Origin: Caenorhabditis remanei
Lineage: Eukaryota > Nematoda > Chromadorea > Rhabditida > Rhabditidae
NCBI RefSeq assembly: GCF_010183535.1
Contig: NC_071332.1
Span: forward strand, 14,012,001-14,076,000
Reading direction: 5' to 3'
Length of the DNA stretch: 64,000 nt
The notes under the pieces: generated by a model
The model's input: only the letters and a program-made list of their open reading frames with translations
Told to the model about the DNA's origin: nothing
The model's database searches: none
Shown here: piece by piece, positions 11,171-21,940 of the stretch
Layout of the letters: each line of letters opens with the position of its first letter
Numbering within the stretch: the stretch's first letter is position 1
Translations under genes and position numbers: made by a program

Positions 11171-11600
11171 TTAAAAACCTTCATTTCTCTGTGAGAACGC
11201 TGGGTCGTGGGTTATCGATTTGTCGTCAAGAACATTCTCGAAGATATCTGCAACAAGAACTTCTGATTACATTCATAAATATAAATTTCAAACTTCGAAT
11301 GACTTTCCGATAGTCAGATTCAATAAACAGGAGAATAAGGGAATCAATTGGTGGATAGATTGTCGGAGAAAACTTCAGAATAAAGCTACTTGAGAATGTG
11401 AACGTTTTGGAGTCATAACTCAGTACAGACAGATGAATATTCGGAAATCTTCTGTCAAAGAAATGAAATTAAAGTATGGTTTATATAAATCCTGATATCC
11501 TTGTCCCTGAAGATTTACCTTGGAAGACTGTTCCACTATGCATTTTAGGAATTTGATGCTTCCAGTCAACATGGATACTTGTTTTTTTACATTCGTTTTA
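11171..11600 (-). pseudogene. 3' remnant of an STR-type chemoreceptor (B)
   Basis: Only the last part of a receptor survives. The minus frame reads PTIYPPIDSLILLFIESDYR, then an intron very like the last intron of receptor C, then IFENVLDDKSITHDPAFSQR and a stop at 11171. The end matches the IFKNPSS..EAFSQRTF end of C better than that of A. No 5' exons are found between here and receptor A or C, so this is a truncated paralogue lying between the inverted pair. Confidence 0.65.
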
Positions 11601-11734
11601 AAAAATATCATTGGTTTACTCCTGACGTCTGTATCTCATAGAACATAATAAGAAACGAAAACACCACTACAATATAACATTTCATCCAGTTTCTTTCTTC
11701 ATTTCATTCAAAGAACACTTCCGATTCCTTGTGA

Positions 11735-13860
11735 ATGTCTTCTCTTCCCGTTTACCACGTGGCGCATATCTTCTCAACATGCGGATTCATATCTACAGTA
11801 GTATTAAATCTATCCTTCATCTTTCTTACTGTATTCCATACCCGACAAATCGACAACACTTACAAAGAACTTTTGATAGTTTTCTCTGTTCTCTGCCTGA
11901 TTTTCTCTTTCATTGAGTTCTTGGTTCACCCGTTTTTCCATTCGTATAATGGAGGAATGATTAATTTTAACATGGCAAAGTGGTCAAATGAAGTGGCCAC
12001 TTATTTGATTGCTTCATACTCTGGAGTCTACGTTTCTATCGTTTCGTTTTTCACCGTTCTTTTTGTGTTCATATATTGGACTATGATGAGGTTTCTTTGG
12101 AAAAGAAATTGTAATGAAATAATTGTTTGTGTTACAGTAATCCGTTGGTTAGCTTCTTCAAAGGATGGAAACTCATCATTCTTTTGAGTTGGTCAATATT
12201 TTCTGGAATTATTGGAGGAGCAATCGTTCTGTATTTGGGAAGAATCGATGACTATTCAAGGGATTATATGAGGTTAAATAATGAAATTTAGCCTGCGATG
12301 TTAATAATTTCTTACAGAAACGTCATGCTAGAACACTATAATCTAGATGTAAACCAGATATCTGGCTACGCGGTTGTCGCTTATGTAAATGTTTTTAAAT
12401 TTATTAAAATCTTTACTATTAACAAACACCAGATTCTGTATGTTTGTCTGTGGTTCGCCGATCCTACCGCCCTTCCTACTGAACCGATTTTCTTCAAATT
12501 TAGACCAAAAGATCAGAAATTTTCACCACTCGATGCCCGTCTTTTTCTTTTTTCAAAATTCTTAAAATGACGTCTTCTGAGACAGAAACACTGATAAAGC
12601 ATATGAGATTCGGCAGGGGGAAAAGGGGGAGAGACGGTCGGCAAAGCGTCGCCTTTTCTTTCCTCGCCCCGGCCGCCATTTGTCCTGGCCGCATGGATCA
12701 GGTGGCTGCTTCGCCGCGTCCGATCTGGCAAGTTAAGCAACGTTGACTACAGTTAGTTGGTTCGAACCCATGTCAGAACGTGAAGATTTTTTTGATTTCA
12801 TCGGATTCAGAAAAAATAGATGATTCCAAACGTGTCGTCCGTTTTCGGATTGGTCCACGTCATAAAAAGATACAGGCCGTTTTCTAAAAAGTGACGACGT
12901 GAAAGATGTTTGATTTCATCTGATTCAGAAAAAATAGATGATTCCAAACGTGTCGTCCGTTTTCGGATTGGTCCACGTCATAAAAAGATACAGGCCGTTT
13001 TCTAAAAAGTGACGACGTGAAAGATTTTTTGATTTCATCTGATTCAGAAAAAATAGATGATTCCAAGCGCGATTCACCGTAACACCTAGAAGGGTGGTGT
13101 TGAGAAGGAGGTTTAGTCGCCGTTAGGCGACGTGAACCGACTGGTAAAATAAGTATATATTAAAACCTGAAGCTTAACGTTCAGGATGGAAACGGAAATC
13201 TTCGCTGGATTAGTTTGATCTTCATTATTGCGAGCATTGCAATTCTCGGGGTTCAATTTCTGATTGTCTGTGGTCTGCAAATGCATTTCAAAATGAATGA
13301 AATGCTGAAAAATGTATCAGAAACACATAGAAGACTACAGAAACAATTCTTCAAGAGTTTAGTTTTGCAGGTAAACGCAATATCTTTTACTGTTTTCGGT
13401 CAATCTATCACATTTCCAGATAACGTCTCCTACACTGACGTTCTACATTCCAGCAGTTGCAATTCTAACTGTCCCTTTTCTAAATCTCGAATGGAGTCTT
13501 CCAACTGGTTTAATCGTTTGCTCATTCTCGATTTATCCACCAATTGATTCTCTCATTCTCATGCTTATTGTATCTGACTATCGGAACGCTATCAAGGGTA
13601 TGTCTTTGTAAAAAAGTATTATCTAAGTATAAAGGGTTTCAGGTCTGTTCAAACATCCATCCAACATTTTTTTTTTCCACCAATTGATTCTCTCATTCTC
13701 ATGCTTATTGTATCTGACTATCGGAAAGCTATTCGTAGTTAGAAATTTATGTTTATGAATGTAATCAAGAGTTCTTATTTCAGGTATCTTCAAGAATCCT
13801 TCCAGTATGCTCCGTGGAAAGTCAACAACTCAGGAGGCGTTTTCACAGAGGACTTTCTAA
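11735..13860 (+). CDS. STR-superfamily chemoreceptor C (7TM GPCR), mosaic 3' end
   Basis: Exons 11735-12090, 12138-12272, 12318-12384, 13185-13370, 13420-13597 and 13784-13860 join in frame to 332 aa ending GKSTTQEAFSQRTF. Exon sizes match receptor A exactly for exons 2, 3 and 5. Marks are HSYNGGMINFN, HRRLQKQFFKSLVLQ and IYPPIDSLILMLIVSDYRNA. Exon 5 and the next intron are a near copy of receptor A. An alternative last exon at 13643-13758 is also open and would give GLFKHPSNIFFF and an unrelated tail. The 800-bp third intron carries foreign DNA. The receptor may still be functional with either end. Confidence 0.78.
12385..13184. repeat. Foreign DNA in intron 3 of receptor C: 5S-like patch, B-box-like motif and 118-bp tandem repeats
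   Basis: The other introns of this gene and of its partner A are short. Here 800 bp separate the donor at 12385 from the acceptor before 13185. At 12717-12746 the sequence begins CGTCCGATCTGGCAAGTTAA and continues through the conserved internal region of nematode 5S rRNA. At 12759-12769 GGTTCGAACCC is a perfect tRNA B-box-like palindrome. From about 12794 a unit of about 118 bp, starting GATTTCATCNGATTCAG, is repeated at 12912 and 13031 (the third copy partial). A GC-rich stretch at 12610-12720 precedes the patch. This looks like a Pol III-derived SINE-type insertion plus local repeats. Confidence 0.55.
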
Positions 13861-14343
13861 ATCTTTTCTAATTTATTTTTTGTGAAATTTTTGAAACATG
13901 TGTTTCTAAATCATGAATAAAAATTTTATTACCAGAATGGTATCTGAGTCGAATGAAAAATGAATCACGAAGTGATTTCATAGGAACATTTCAATTTGTC
14001 GTCGAAATGAATTGTTTGTTATTGTTATTGCAATGAGGACGTCTAGCGATATATGAGTAACACAAAGTAGCACGATACTGACGCATCATACCGTGGTTGA
14101 TGATTAGATGAAATGGACTGGAACTTATTCAGAAAAATATACGGTGTTAGGAATAACAACTGGAAACCAGAATGTAATTTTTCAAACATTTGAAGAAGAG
14201 TTTCAAAATCAGAAGTTAACAAACAGTTAGATGAAACGATAATCTTTTCAAAGATGAAAACAAATGTTGAAAATGTTACTGTGGAAGATCCGGTTCAGCA
14301 ACAATTTACAGCTGTGATCATCTGTAACTAGCATGAGACGTTT
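13861..14343. other. Intergenic stretch with a possible receptor relic on the minus strand
   Basis: On the minus strand about 14130-14000 reads SPFHLIINHGMMRQYRATLC before a stop, which resembles the end of TM7 and start of the tail of a GPCR. I found no matching upstream exons, so I do not call a gene. The rest is AT-rich and unremarkable. Confidence 0.3.
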
Positions 14344-14592
14344 CTACGAATTCTCCATATTTCCATGCGGAATGGTCCGTCGTAAGAATCTCCCGATTGA
14401 GTACAATCCATAAGTACCGACAACCCACTCAGTCATTCTTCGTGTTTCAAATATTTTTCTGTTCACCTTCCAAGAAATGAAAACAATGCTACTCAAAATT
14501 ATCAAGATCAAAATTATCAAGAGTGGAAAAATTTGAGTAGCTGCCGAATATCAGTCAACCGGTTCTTCAGTTTCACAAACTTTCCAACGCAT
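14344..14592 (-). pseudogene. Small membrane protein reading frame with an in-frame TGA
   Basis: From ATG at 14592 the minus frame runs 82 codons to TAG at 14344, interrupted only by a TGA at codon 14. It reads MRWKVCETEEPVD, stop, YSAATQIF, then a strongly hydrophobic segment PLLIILILIILSSIVFISW and a basic tail KVNRKIFETRRMTEW...GRFLRRTIPHGN. The layout is that of a short single-pass protein. TGA is one base from TGG, so a Trp codon may have been lost. No homologue is known to me, and it may be an exon of something larger. Confidence 0.35.
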
Positions 14593-14871
14593 TTTGTTAA
14601 ATCTGAATGCATGTGAACGATGAAGCACAAACCAGAACTAATTTCTCATCTGAATCACCTCTTGTGTTCTGAACTGATTGATTCCAATTGTTCTGTCCCC
14701 CATCTCAATTGTGTCATCCCCTCATTTTCTTCTCAAGTAACCACTCACACCTCCATATCTGACTACAATAATTTGTGGGGGACACGAAAAACAATAGTCT
14801 CAATTCTTGGATTTCCTTGTCTCCTCAGGTATATAAAACGGGTTTTAGAAGCACACCAGAAAAAAGCGGAA

Positions 14872-16153
14872 ATGAATCTGAAATGGTACTTGGGAATGGG
14901 CTCATTCTCCCTATCCCTTTTTTCCATTTTCTTGAATCTTCTCATCTTTTTCCCGTATTTCGTCTCGCCTTCATTGCCAAGAAAAGCTCAGTTTATATCA
15001 TTGCTTTCTTCAATATCATCTCTGACCTACTTCAACTTTTCGTCACTTGTTTCTACCTCTCCGCCTCGATTATGGCTGATGTAAGTTTGTACGCATTTTG
15101 TCGTAAAATCTAATGCATACCGTAACGTGATCTCGTATAACTTGAAACATCTTCAGCGCTACGTAATCACGGGAGATAGAATGAACAAACTAGCTGTCAT
15201 CTTTGGATGGATTTTCATTAACGCATGGTATATGGAGTGTCTCGTACAGATTGTAATGGCTGCCAACAGGTGGGTCTCATCACGATCAGGATTACTGTAG
15301 GGCCTAAACATACGTGGCCTAGAAAACCAACCACGTGAAAACTAGTCCATGAACACACGTTTTCCAGATTCTGCATCATTACATTGAAACAATATCACAT
15401 CTTTACTTTCAAGTTTACCATGTGGCTCTTCGTGATTCTCATTTCAATAACCACCTTCTCCGCAGTCTGTACTCAATATCTGTTCCCATGCTGTGTGTAA
15501 GTCAGAATCCACGCTCCAACGAACTTCGAAATTTATCTTTAGAGCGCAGTTTCGCAAACGTCTCAATTCAATCATTTCAGATTTATCTCCGACCACACAA
15601 TAATGTCCTTCATGTTTGTCAACCCAGACAATTCGTATTCATACTCCAATCTGATGTTAGTCTCATACGATATCTTCTGTACAAGCACATCCACGTTGTG
15701 CTACATTTCTGTGTTTTTCTCAATTCGAAATTCATATAAAGAAGTGTCACACGTTCGAAGTAATCAGAATAACAAAGCAAACAAAGATATCAAGTGAGTC
15801 TGCGCATAGTTTGTCAATAGAGCGTACTTGCACCATCTCGAGTTTCAAAATATTTATTTTGTTTCTATTTCAGATACCTCCTCCAATTCGTGTTCATTTC
15901 TGTCTTCTACATTTTCACTTGGGTTCTATTCGAAATTCTTCCCCATATTGTCCCAGCAGGACAAGTCGAATGGTTCTCAGTGGTTCCTGTCTTGGTGACA
16001 CTCAATTGTTCATCCAACTCTGTGATCTACTTATGTGTAAACCGAGAAGTTCAAAAATCAATTCAATTCGCATGGAGCCGGAGCAAAGTGAGCATATCCA
16101 AAGTGTCGACGAATGCGACGAATGCACAGTCTTCCGCTGCTGTCGATAACTGA
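14872..16153 (+). CDS. SRX-class chemoreceptor (7TM GPCR) with one frameshift in TM1
   Basis: Exons 14872-15080, 15157-15269, 15368-15496, 15581-15793 and 15874-16153. SRX marks: RLAFIAKKSSVYIIAFFNII and SDLLQLFVTCFYLSAS after TM1; CLVQIVMAANRF at TM3; MSFMFVNPDNSYSYSNLM after TM4; YLLQFVFISVFYIFTWVLFE at TM6; NCSSNSVIYLCVNREVQKSI at TM7. TM1 reads SLSLFSIFLNLLIFFP in one frame and PVFRLAFIAKK in the next; one T is missing from the run at about 14947-14951. With that base restored the exon lengths sum correctly. No stop or lost splice site otherwise. Confidence 0.78.
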
Positions 16154-16389
16154 TACAATTCATTTTAATGTTTTAAATTTTCTGAAAATTTAATATTTTC
16201 TGTAATTTTTTCTAAAAACTCATTTTGAAATTCGCTCTCATTAGTGATGAAGCAATCGCGCTTCACTGATAACATCAGCTTGCATATCAATTTGAATTTC
16301 AATAAAGATTTTTCATCCATTTTTTCAGTCTTCGTTTTGTTCTTCTCGTTTTCACTAGTATTTCCAACAAATTCCACCGTTTTTCAGTC

Positions 16390-17626
16390 ATGACCGGTGC
16401 CCATAAATTTCTATTAATACCCATCGGTCTTCTATTCGCCGCCGTCATTATCAAGCCATCCGGATCGGCGCTTTATCGGAAAAATGTAGTTTTCAACAAA
16501 GTCGATGAAGAAGTTCGGTCAGAAATCGAGCGGCTTTTTCGAAACACGTCTGTCATTCTTTATTCTCTAACAAATTAGGCTGGTGATTCATCAATTTTCA
16601 GACTGAAACGACTCGCAGATTTCGAGATGGATTTACCGGCGAAAATCGTGATGCAACGATTAGAAAACGAGGAGGGAAACACATTCAACGACCCGTTTCT
16701 TGTTGGAAATTCTGTAATTTCAACATAATATCGTCAGAAAACGAGATGATTCATCGTTTCAGCACGAAGTAAAAGCCTCGCACTACGTGTCTGATCCAGT
16801 CTCCTGGTGGTGTTCAGGACTCGCTTCTCGCCAAACTCAACAATATTTTGAGCACAAAAATCGACGAATTGATGTGACTTTCGATTGTAATCGTCCAATG
16901 GGTACACGAAATGCTAGATAATTCATAGAATAACGAATTATTTTCAGTGTTTCCCCCGCTTCGAACTTTCATTCGATACCTTCTCATCGCGATGTTCGCC
17001 AACGCCGTTTTCATTGTTCTCAAGTTTTCCTCGCGACTCTTGTGAGTGTTTTAAGCATTTCACACTAAATCTAACTAGATATGGCAGCGAGAATTTCGAA
17101 TATTCATGGATTTAAAACGAGTGTGAGAGAATTCGTTGAAGTCATATCAAATTGTTAACTCTTTTGATTCAGTTCAATTCTTGAAAAGTAGGAGATACGG
17201 GCAGTTAGTGTACATTTTCTCTCGAGCCGGTTTCATGAAAATAACGATGTAACGCAATTTTTCTCACTCATTTCTGGTAAAGAATCAGTAGTTTTCTGGT
17301 CAAATATTCTAGAATATCAATACCCAAACGTTTTCGAAAACAAGGAAAAGTAGGAATCAATTGAAGAAGTCACGCAGATTCATGTCATGTCTTATAAAAC
17401 AAATTCCTACTGGAATTCATCGGGATTTCGGTAACAAAGGAAATAATTTAAAAACAAAAACTATTTCAGAAAAAATCGATTCTCCCACATAAACATCGAA
17501 ATCACCGCCGTTCGCAACGAGAAACCGCTAAGCTTTGATGACTATCAATTCGACGATGACCTCTCGGCCTTCATGGAAAATGTGGAGAAATGGGATGCGT
17601 CGAGACTGGAATCATGTCATGATTGA
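16390..17626 (+). CDS. Uncharacterised membrane protein, about 219 aa
   Basis: Exons 16390-16547, 16602-16713, 16763-16901, 16948-17041 and 17470-17626 join in frame. The N-terminus KFLLIPIGLLFAAVIIKPSG is a signal peptide or anchor. The middle holds RSEIERLFRNTLKRLADFEM, YVSDPVSWWCSGLASRQTQQ and RIDVTFDCNRPM. A second hydrophobic segment, YLLIAMFANAVFIVLKFSS, is followed by an acidic tail (FDDYQFDDDLSAFMENVEKW). I do not recognise the family. The first donor is GTCTGT, which is weak, and the last intron is about 430 bp, so an exon could be missed. It lies alone among chemoreceptors. Confidence 0.65.
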
Positions 17627-17854
17627 ATAAAACAAATCATCACTACTAACTCAATTTTTTCTGTATATTGTTTTCACTATTTTATTATGTCATTCTTATG
17701 TTTCTTTACGATATGCTGGTAACCAGAGATTGCGTGATTCAAAAATTACTCGACATTTATTTATTTTTATTCAATTTTCCTTCTGCACACTGATCTTATT
17801 AGTCGCGACATGAACAAGCATGTTTTGTGACGATGAAAGAGTCATTCTTTTGTA

Positions 17855-20140
17855 ATGTCTGGAGAAGAGGAAACCCCCGATTCGTTATTTCCTGGGTTCG
17901 ACAATAATACACAACAGTTTCTGTTCTCCTTGAATTCCAAAATTGAGTAAGTTTTTTTCCAAATCGAAATTATACTGACTTACAGATTTTTAGTTATTTG
18001 TCTAACCTCTCTGGAACTCTGGATACTACCTTGCTCTGATTTCGGTCGGAGTTAATATATTTCATATTATAATTTTGAGTAGAAAAGAAATGAGAAAATC
18101 TGTAATTAATATGATTTTGATTTCAATTTCAGTTAATTATATATTTTATCTTCTGATTTTGGCAGGCATTCGATATATCCAGACCGATGATATCGAAAGA
18201 CCTGAGTGGTGAGTGTGAACAGCCTCGTGTCATCTCTTCTCTCCGTTATCAACTAAACATTTCAGTCACCCTCCCTCATCTTACCTGTATAATCAATTTC
18301 TAAAATTTTCCTACGCTCTTCAAATATATTCAATCCATTCGGCCACGTGGCTTGGTCTTCTGATGGGTTCTCTTCGATTGATTATTTTGAGATTTCCATT
18401 CAACTACAAACTACAAAAAGTAGCAAAACCAAAAAATGGGTTGAAGTATATTTGTGTCACAATGAGTTTGTGTTTTCCAATAAGTTTTTTGTATTATTTT
18501 CGGTTCAAAATCGAGGAATATGACCGATGGATTCCTGATGAAACGTAAGTTGGTTTTGAAAAAGGACCACCCAGAAACTGAAATTTAGATGTTTCGGTTT
18601 CCCTTCAAACTACAGTCTGCCAAGTTATGGAATGGAACAAAGTGAATTATTTAGTTTCGATAATCTATTAGTTTATCGAATTTATATATTCACAGAGGGT
18701 GTTTTCGCAAAAGTTATTCCTGCAATTTTCTATCCGATTCTAACATTTTTCTTATTAAATGAAGTGAGAGCAGGGAGAGAGAATAGAGAAAGATTTGGGA
18801 CGGAGAGTACTATGTGGGTGTCCTGAAGCGATTAATAATTGAAATTGAACTCTATGAAAATTCAGAAAAGACAAAACGACTCGACTTGTGATTGCGATGA
18901 CTTTATGCCACTTAATGTGTGATCTCCCGAGAGGAATATTAGCATTGATTCAATCTTATGTTGTTACTGTCACTGGGTTTCTGTAAGTTATTGATCGCAA
19001 TTAAAGAAGAATTGTGGGTGATTTTAGAATGATGACGTCATCGTTATACATCTTATTGACTACTCTCTTCATAGTGAACACTACAGGGTGGCTAATAAGT
19101 ATACGACGCTCTTACTTTTTGGATATTCTTCGGGAAAACGCTTGAATCAACAAAAAAACGTTATTAATAGTTGGAATGTTCAAAATAGATTTAGTATACA
19201 AAAGGAGTTCGAAGTTGGATACTTTGGCTTTGATACAGGCCCTCTGACGTAAGGGGCCAAAATCGCCTGTGCGCCGCAGGTAGTCGACGTCGACTTCGTC
19301 CCATATCTTCTGAAGGACGGTCTTGAGAACAACGGCCATGTTGTAAGAGATTCCTGATAACTTGCTCTCCAAATATTCCCATACGATGAAATCCATCGGA
19401 CTCAGATCCGCCGACGAGGAAAGCCTAAAGTCGTTATTCCAGAAGCCAGGAACATGAGAGAGATGATGAATTTTGTTGTTTTGGAACTATGGGAGGTAAC
19501 CCAATCTTGTTGAAAGATGAAAAAGAGTCCAGTAGAGTGTTGAGCTGTACAGAGGAACAAAACATCCTTCAAAACCAAGTTTTGGAAGACCCCGAGTTGA
19601 TTTTCGCATTTTTTTAAATGAAAACTAACGAAGTTCTACCGTATGATGTCACCGCGGCCCACGCCATCACAGTTTTAGAAATAAGGTGGTCATGGGCCTG
19701 GTGACGTTAAGGGGACCTACTATCACCTTTTGATAACAAAAGTTTTTGCTTTTGACAGTTGGAAAAAGGTTCAATAATAAAATGTTTATCATAAGTCCAG
19801 ATCACGCCCGACACGCGGCGCACAGGCGATTTTGGCGTCTTACGTCTGAAGGCATGTATCAAAGCCAAAGTATCCAACTTCGAATTCCTTTTGTATACTA
19901 AATCTATTTTGAACATTTTAACTATTAATAACGTTTTTTGTTGATTAAAGCGTTTTCCCGCCAAATATCCAAGAATTAAGAGCGTCGTATACTTATTAGC
20001 CACCCTGTATGGTTCAATGCTTCATCTGCTGTGCATTATCATCCAATTATCAGCTAACAGTTGTTCAAATTCTCAGAAAAATGGGAATCAGGTCGAAACG
20101 GAAAGAGAATGAAGTATCCGTTTCAGCTGTTGTTTTCTAA
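17855..20140 (+). pseudogene. SRW-class chemoreceptor interrupted by a mariner-type element
   Basis: Exons 17855-17946, about 17994-18208, 18266-18544, 18589-18813, 18866-18982 and 19028-19083 continuing at 20010-20140. SRW marks are SATWLGLLMGSLRLIILRF and KDKTTRLVIAMTLCHLMCDL. The last exon is split after VNT by a 924-bp element; reading across one copy of the TA target restores VNTMVQCFICCALSSNYQLT and a normal tail ending SVSAVVF. A second lesion lies in exon 2 near 18005, where CTCTCT in place of CTCT shifts the frame between DYLSNL and WNSGYYLALISVGVNIF. Both make the gene non-functional as it stands. Confidence 0.78.
19084..20007. mobile_element. Non-autonomous mariner-type element, 924 bp, TA target duplication
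   Basis: The ends are inverted repeats starting CAGGGTGGCTAATAAGTATA, flanked by TA at 19082-19083 and 20008-20009. Similarity between the two ends continues inward for roughly 190 bp, so the element folds back. On the minus strand near 19270-19440 a frame reads SADLSPMDFIVWEYLESKLS and LQKIWDEVDVDYLRRT, the C-terminal end of a mariner transposase around its last catalytic residue. No complete transposase is present. It sits in the last exon of an SRW gene. Confidence 0.8.
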
Positions 20141-20556
20141 TTAAATGGAGTGTTGAACTGATTTTTTTGAGTTTCGATCTGTATCAGATGTTTTATTTAT
20201 GATGAATCTGACAAATTTTTATAGGTCAATTCGCCAATCAAAGTAATTATAAGATCTGGAAGTGGTTGTGAAACAAGCAACTATTTTTGTTGAAGGCTTT
20301 CCAAATTAGCCAGTTTTTCTCAGAACCGATTTTGCATAGTCTCATTTTATGGTAGATTTCCGTAGCTATTTTCTATTTGACATTTCTGTTAGAAATCCCA
20401 ATAAACTTTTTGAAATTATAAAATTACAAATACTTTATTACAATTGAGTAAGCATACAGAAAAACGCTTGGCTTTCTCTATTCGTCCTCCGTTTTCAGCT
20501 GATCATACCTTATTCTAAAGTTCTCAACAAACTATTTTTGTTTTATTTGCAATATC
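20141..20556. other. Intergenic stretch
   Basis: Between convergent 3' ends of the broken SRW gene (plus) and receptor D (minus). AT-rich, no supported gene or repeat. Confidence 0.4.
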
Positions 20557-21732
20557 TCATGGTGCATAAGAAATTAATATTGATGGGATATCATTTCGGG
20601 GTTTCAATCCAGAAAATGGATGGCTGAATGTGTTCAGGACTTCCTTCCGCAGTAATGTATTAGTGACAAGCATAGTGAGTGTTGAGGCCGTTCCGTGCTC
20701 CTGGACTACCAGAGTCAGGTAGTGAGAGATGGCTGGAAAGGTGAAAAGGTTTTCAGAATATGTAAGAAAACATCTTACACGACAACTGAAGAACAAAAAA
20801 GTTTGCAGCGAAGAAAATGGACAGAGGGATGAAAATGAATGAGATATGGATAAATGCCTGAAACATGCTCTCTCAGTTAGCAGGAGCATCCCTTAACTCA
20901 CCGCAACGGCAAGACTAAACAGGAAGTTCTTATGTATTGACACAGTTCTTGCAGACAATTGAAGATTGATTGAGCTCAACGAACGAATTGTGACATAAGC
21001 AGCTAATCCACCTGCCAGCAAAGCGAATATCACTGCGGTGTAAGCAAAAATATAGAAGACAATGAAGATCCATGAGTCGAATTGCATAAAGAAACAGTTA
21101 CCGCACCACATGAAATTAGGGAATTTTCCTCGGGACTGAAGAAAAGAAAATATTGAATTAGACAAACAGACACACAAACAGACTTGTTCCATTTTGATTT
21201 TATAGTCTTTCTGATCTATTAGATCTGGATATATCAATACGTTAAGCGCAAAAAGTATAGGAACATTAAGATAAAATGCATATTTCATGAAGTACACAAG
21301 TTTATGTAGAATAGTTTTCTTCGTGTGAAAAACTGCAACTTTCATCCGATGTATGAAGAGATTGATTGTAGAGAAAGCGGTGAAATGAAACAGCATAATC
21401 CACAACTGAAAGAGATTTGGTGAGTATTCAGCCATGTATCCATTTGAACAAAGTGCTCCCCATGGAAATGTCACGTTCACTCTCCAGAATCCCATTTGAT
21501 ATTCTAGAAGGACACCACTGAAACTATCGGAATAAAGACGACTAAAAAAATGGTTAACTTACGAAGCGATATGAATGACAAGGTAATTTCTGTATTGATG
21601 AAAATGCGGAGGGCATTTCAGAAGCAGTACTAAAAATGCAGTTCCGTATATTGGAATTGAGAAAAGAGAACAGAAATAATGAGCAAAGACTATATGAATT
21701 GGGTCTTCGAACCAACAAGTAGCATTCAACAT
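20557..21732 (-). CDS. Chemoreceptor D (7TM GPCR, Srh/Sri-like), intact
   Basis: Exons 21732-21563, 21517-21184, 21135-20902, 20857-20779 and 20732-20557 join in frame to 330 aa. The protein starts MLNATCWFEDPIHIVFAHYF with TM1 after it, followed by KCPPHFHQYRNYLVIHIAS, then LCSNGYMAEYS, LFIHRMKVAV, MWCGNCFFMQFDSW, RTVSIHKNFLFSLAVAV and the end VVQEHGTASTLTMLVTNTLL. The HG-S-L motif before the last helix is the SRH/SRI hallmark (HGxxSTxxM). It is one of four tandem paralogues (D to G) with the same exon lengths; the SID-1-type gene sits between D and E. Class assignment within the superfamily is tentative. Confidence 0.8.
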
Positions 21733-21940
21733 TCAGACGGAATTAGAGGAAGTTTGAGATGAAGTATTCTCTTTTTTCAAAATGAATTTTCAATTAGCCT
21801 GAGAACAGGTGAAATCACTCTGTTATGGGTGATGCTGATTGATATTTTGAAAATTTCGTGTGGTGCTCGTCAGAGCTTCGAAAAATTCAACCGGAATTCA
21901 ACTAATAAAACTCTATTTATCAATTTAAAAAATCAACATT

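Noticed and set aside
12500..12740. Minus-strand frames of 64-75 codons around the GC-rich block
   Set aside because: They overlap the 5S-like patch and repeats in an intron and have no protein features.
12717..12757. A functional 5S rRNA gene
   Set aside because: Only about 40 of about 120 bp match and the ends are missing, so it is at most a derived fragment.
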